From positions 1 to 35,647 of the forward strand of contig JAFKFS010000035.1 of the NCBI GenBank assembly GCA_017308115.1: a stretch of DNA of 35,647 bases. The letters run 5' to 3'. The position numbers and the translations under genes are program-made. The stretch is from Bordetella sp. GTDB lineage: Bacteria > Pseudomonadota > Alphaproteobacteria > Caulobacterales > Caulobacteraceae. Of the stretch, positions 32,501 to 35,647 are shown in pieces (position 1 is the stretch's first letter; every line of letters begins with the position of its first letter). The notes under the pieces were generated by a model. That model did not search any database. It had not been told where the DNA came from and saw only the letters and a program-made list of their open reading frames with translations.

Positions 32501-33481
32501 GTGACCTCTTCCCTTACCGCCGTCTCCGCCGAGGACAGGGCCAGGACCCGCGCCATCGTCCCGGTGTCGATGAAGGGCTATGACGCCGACTTCCAAGCCT
32601 TTTCCGACGCCCTGGGCGCCTCCTTCGCCCGCTACGGCTTCGCCGTCATCGCCGACCACGGCCTGGACCAGAGACTGATCGACGCCGCCGTGGCCGACGC
32701 CAAGGGCTTCTTCGCCCTGCCCGAGGAGGTGAAGCGCCAGTATCACCAGCCCGGCACGGGCGGGGCGCGCGGCCTGACCCCGTTCGGCGTCGAGGCGGCC
32801 AAGGGCGCCAAGGCCGTGGACCTGAAGGAGTTCTGGCACACCGGCCGCGAGCTGCCGGAAGGCCACCCCTATCGTAGATACATGCGCGACAATGTCTGGC
32901 CGACCGAGGTCGCGGGCTTCCGCGAGCACGTCTACGGCCTGTACGAAGGCCTGGACGCGCTGGGCCGCCGCATCCTGAAGGCCATCGCCCGCTATCTGAA
33001 GCTGGACGACGCCTATTTCGAGGACAAGGTCCAGCTGGGCAACAGCGTGCTGCGCCTTCTGCACTATCCGCCGGTCCCGGCCGACGCGCCGGGCGTGCGC
33101 GCGGGCGCCCATGAGGACATCAACGTCATCACCCTGCTGCTGGGCGCCGAAGAAGCCGGGCTGCAGCTCAAGGATTCCGACGGCGAATGGTTGGACATCG
33201 CCCCGCCGCCGGGGGCGCTGGTGGTCAACATCGGCGACATGCTGCAGCGGCTGGTCAACCACGTCCTGCCGTCGACGACGCACCGGGTGGTCAATCCGGC
33301 GCCCGAGCGTCGCGGCTTCGCCCGCTATTCGACGCCCTTCTTCCTGCACTTCAACCCGGACTTCCCGATCGAGACCCTGCCGTCGACGATCACCCCGGAG
33401 AACCCGGACCGCTATGCGGGCAAGACCATCCTGGCCGAGGACTTCCTGACCGAGCGGCTGAAGGAGATCCGCCTGATCTGA
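32501..33481 (+). CDS. Isopenicillin-N-synthase-like 2-oxoglutarate/Fe(II) dioxygenase
   Basis: This 326-residue member of the plant-type 2-oxoglutarate-dependent dioxygenase family begins (GTG 32501) with the N-terminal domain DALGASFARYGFAVIADHGL. The catalytic core has H204-E-D206 (HxD), the distal His261 in STTHRVVNP and R275-Y-S, which holds the co-substrate carboxylate. All four key residues are present. NSVLRLLHYPP and GALVVNIGDMLQRLVNHVLP are typical. Bacterial members oxidise varied small molecules; the substrate is unknown. The palindromic repeat region follows its stop. Confidence 0.9.
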   Translation: MTSSLTAVSAEDRARTRAIVPVSMKGYDADFQAFSDALGASFARYGFAVIADHGLDQRLIDAAVADAKGFFALPEEVKRQYHQPGTGGARGLTPFGVEAAKGAKAVDLKEFWHTGRELPEGHPYRRYMRDNVWPTEVAGFREHVYGLYEGLDALGRRILKAIARYLKLDDAYFEDKVQLGNSVLRLLHYPPVPADAPGVRAGAHEDINVITLLLGAEEAGLQLKDSDGEWLDIAPPPGALVVNIGDMLQRLVNHVLPSTTHRVVNPAPERRGFARYSTPFFLHFNPDFPIETLPSTITPENPDRYAGKTILAEDFLTERLKEIRLI

Positions 33482-33502
33482 CCGGGCGCCTCTTCTTTTT
33501 TT

Positions 33503-33656
33503 CCTCCCCATGAAATGGGGAGGGGGACCGCCTCCGGGTCTCGCCTTCGGCGAGCCCGAGGACAGGCTCCGCGGTGGAGGGGCCTGCCCGGCCCGAAGCA
33601 GTCCCTCCGTCTCGCCGGCTAACGCCGCCGATCCACCTCCCCATGAAATGGGGAGG
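33503..33656. repeat. Direct pair of 21-bp palindromes
   Basis: cctccccatgaaatggggagg occurs at 33503-33523 and 33636-33656 in the same orientation. Each copy is itself a palindrome with 7-bp arms. They flank 112 bp of GC-rich DNA between two convergent genes. The unit resembles, but is not identical to, the ctccccttcatggggag repeats at 2952-3103 and 4972-5128, and here the two copies are direct rather than inverted. Confidence 0.8.
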
Positions 33657-33674
33657 AGAACGCCCGCTCCCGCA

Positions 33675-35576
33675 TCAGCGTGCGATGCGCAGACGGGTGA
33701 TGTCGCGGCCGATGGCCTGGAAGGCCTGCTTCAGGTCGGTGCCGCTGTTGGCCATGAAGAAGTGGGTGTCCTTGTTCGTGGCGCAGGCCTCCATCACCTC
33801 GACCGCCGTGTCGACGCCGGTCTTGCCGCGGCTGGTGCTCAGATTGAAGCCGACCGTATAGACGACGACGTTCTCGCGCTTCATCGCCGTGCACAGGGCG
33901 ACGGATTGGGCGAAGGGCTCCCCGTTCTCGGCCTTGCAGTTGATGTGCGTTTCGCCGCCGCCGCTCCCCGACCCCGCGTCGCTGGCGATCGCGTCGCGGC
34001 AGAAGGGGGTGTTGAACTCCCCATCCGTCATCAGGACGACGGCCTTCAGCGTCTTTGAAGTATCATAGGCGTTCGGCTGTCCCTCGCCCGTGAACAGGGA
34101 GGCGAAGTTGGGCGACACCATGTACCAGGCCCAGGCGATGCCGATCTGGCCCGCGGTCGAACCGCCGTCCTTTAGGGCGTTGATCTGAGCCTTGAGGTCG
34201 TCGCGGCTGCTGGACAGCGGCGTGATGCTCGCCGAAGGGCAGGGATTTCCCCCGCTGTGGGTATAGCTGCGGCCGACCCGCGCGGAGCCGGTCGGGGCGG
34301 CGTCGGTATAGGCCTGAGCGCCCGTGCGCTCGCTGGCGCAGGTGCTGACCTGATAGGTGCTCACCCCGCCCGAGGCATTGTCGAAACGATACCATTCACA
34401 GCCCTGCTGGGCGCACCAGGCGCGTCCTGCGCTGGTGTAGTTCCCGTAGCTGGCCGCCGAGACGCCGGTCGAGAAGCTGTTGGCGGTCACATTGCCCACA
34501 ACCCAGCTGACCTTGTTCAGCTGAGTCATGCCCTTCACCTCGTCGATATAGACGGCCTCGCCGTTCCTGAGGCCATGGCCGTTGGCGGTGATCACCGCCG
34601 AACAATCGGATACGAGGCATTTCTGGATCGTGCCGCCCGACGAATAGTTGCCGTAGCCCGTGGAGGTGCTCAGGGGGTTGCTCTGACCGGGGATGCGGAC
34701 CTGGAAGGTGTTGGTCTGCTTGTTCACGACCTCCAGCGCCCGGTTGTTCATCTGGGTCATGCCGCTGATGCCGCTGATCCAGACATAGTCGCCGTTGGAG
34801 AAGCCGTGGTTGTTCGAGGTGAAGACCGCCGGATTGGCCCGCGTGATGTTGGAGATGCTCTTGGACGTTCCCGTCTTCCACTGGGCGTCGGTGATCGAAA
34901 CCGGCGCCGGAATCGCCCCGCGCGCCGCGGCGGCGTAGCCTCCCAGGTTGACGCCCACCGCATAGGGCGCCAGGGCGACCTTGGAGGTGAAGGGCGACTG
35001 CTGATCCTGCACCACGATGTCGATCAGTTCGATCGCCGCCGCCTTCAGATCCGTCAGCGGCTGCCCCCTCATCGAGCCGGTGATGTCCAGCGCCATGGCC
35101 ACCTCGACGTTGCGCGAGGCGCGCAGGACTTCGGAGCGGCTGCTGACCGGCAGGTAGTCGTCCAGCAGCTTGCCGTAGGGGGGCAGGACGATGTTGGCGA
35201 CCAGCACCTTGACGTTCACCCTCGCCTCGCCGGTGACGCGGTTGTTGAGCAGGACGAAGCTGGCCGTATCCCCCGAGGTCGCGCCGAAATAGCCGGGCAT
35301 GTTGGCCTTGAGCGCCGCCATGCCGACGTTGTTGATGTCCACGTCGTCGGTGTAGGTCGAGCGGGCGGCGGCCAGGGCGGCGGCGTCCAGGGCGTCCTGA
35401 AGCTGGGCCTTCACCTTTGAGGCCTGGTGGATGTCGATGGCGCCCAGGGAGATCATCAGCAGCGCCGGCAGGGCCAGGGCGAACATCATCGCCACATTGC
35501 CCTGCGTACGGCGCAGGAAGCGCAAGGCCAGGCCCTTGAGGCCCTCGATCGCGCGCGCGCGTTTCAATCTGTCCAT
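33675..35576 (-). CDS. TadG-like pilus-associated protein with von Willebrand factor A domain and two FCCH-like repeats
   Basis: The protein has 633 residues. The N-terminus RRTQGNVAMMFALALPALLM (about 22-41) is the TadE/TadG-type membrane anchor (QGNVAMMFAL). The MIDAS-like motif D164-I-T-G-S168 opens a von Willebrand A domain that resumes near VVLMTDGEFNTPFC and VYTVGFNLSTS. Between them lie two tandem repeats of about 65-75 residues (about 243-320 and 321-388), each with a GHG or NHG motif, NGD/NGE, GMTQ-N and YGNY-S-G. They resemble the FCCH-type domain seen in phage and surface proteins. Such proteins belong to the Flp/Tad pilus or its surface adhesins. ATG 35576 (AGGA upstream) is preferred over an upstream TTG. 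Confidence 0.85.
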   Translation of the reverse strand: MDRLKRARAIEGLKGLALRFLRRTQGNVAMMFALALPALLMISLGAIDIHQASKVKAQLQDALDAAALAAARSTYTDDVDINNVGMAALKANMPGYFGATSGDTASFVLLNNRVTGEARVNVKVLVANIVLPPYGKLLDDYLPVSSRSEVLRASRNVEVAMALDITGSMRGQPLTDLKAAAIELIDIVVQDQQSPFTSKVALAPYAVGVNLGGYAAAARGAIPAPVSITDAQWKTGTSKSISNITRANPAVFTSNNHGFSNGDYVWISGISGMTQMNNRALEVVNKQTNTFQVRIPGQSNPLSTSTGYGNYSSGGTIQKCLVSDCSAVITANGHGLRNGEAVYIDEVKGMTQLNKVSWVVGNVTANSFSTGVSAASYGNYTSAGRAWCAQQGCEWYRFDNASGGVSTYQVSTCASERTGAQAYTDAAPTGSARVGRSYTHSGGNPCPSASITPLSSSRDDLKAQINALKDGGSTAGQIGIAWAWYMVSPNFASLFTGEGQPNAYDTSKTLKAVVLMTDGEFNTPFCRDAIASDAGSGSGGGETHINCKAENGEPFAQSVALCTAMKRENVVVYTVGFNLSTSRGKTGVDTAVEVMEACATNKDTHFFMANSGTDLKQAFQAIGRDITRLRIAR

Positions 35577-35647
35577 CGTCCTGCCAAACCCCGGCTGCCC
35601 CTGGCGCGGACGCAAGGGTCCGCAGTCCGCCTCAGCATGACGCGGAC

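Noticed and set aside
30643-32556. 637-codon open frame opposite phaB and the DUF4908-like gene
   Set aside because: It spans two clear plus-strand genes and has no recognisable domain.

Overview
The window is GC-rich, with tightly packed genes and codon use typical of an alphaproteobacterium. A CpdR-type response regulator, an imuA-imuB-dnaE2 mutagenesis cassette behind a GAAC-N7-GAAC SOS box, a DUF4908-like exported protein and many GANTC sites (the CcrM methylation target) in intergenic DNA point to Caulobacterales, most likely Brevundimonas or a close relative. The genus is my inference; no database was consulted.

Left chromosomal arm (1-8431). On the minus strand lie the start of homogentisate 1,2-dioxygenase (hmgA, cut by the window edge), two adjacent acyl-CoA dehydrogenases and a stand-alone Lrp/AsnC ligand-binding domain. 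On the plus strand follow an arylformamidase-like hydrolase and a KDPG-type aldolase. Then come inorganic pyrophosphatase (minus), a DUF599 membrane protein (plus), a structured, terminator-ended region that may encode a small RNA, an N-formylglutamate amidohydrolase (minus), cpdR (plus) and a tRNA-Val(GAC) with a clear promoter. Two large paired palindromic repeats fill intergenic gaps here.

Integrated element (8385-23161, about 14.7 kb). The last 48 bp of the tRNA-Val region (8385-8432) recur exactly at 23114-23161, which defines attL and attR. A 24-bp sequence just inside each end matches at 22 of 24 positions and may be an integrase arm site. Next to the tRNA lie a tyrosine recombinase and an excisionase-like gene, with a palindromic operator inside their promoter. 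An HNH/endonuclease VII-like gene and a divergent XRE regulator share an intergenic region with four GANTC sites in 50 bp. The main cargo is a type I restriction-modification locus, hsdM-hsdS-(AlbA_2/ATPase gene)-hsdR. The right part holds a remnant of a third recombinase, a small XRE regulator, two near-identical 18-bp operators, an exported protein, a lipoprotein and a second, canonical tyrosine recombinase. The element looks like a mosaic defence island whose expression and mobility are controlled by several regulators.

Right chromosomal arm (23162-35647). Immediately outside attR is the SOS mutagenesis operon imuA-imuB-dnaE2. It is followed by a small secreted protein (minus), a DUF72 protein, an acetoacetyl-CoA reductase (phaB-like), a DUF4908-like exported protein, an isopenicillin-N-synthase-like 2-oxoglutarate/Fe(II) dioxygenase and, on the minus strand, a TadG-like von Willebrand factor protein with two internal FCCH-like repeats.

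The strongest candidates for something new are the type I RM locus with an AlbA_2/ATPase gene embedded between hsdS and hsdR, the tandem-operator regulator/exported-lipoprotein cassette in the same element, and the candidate small RNA at about 6735-6876.
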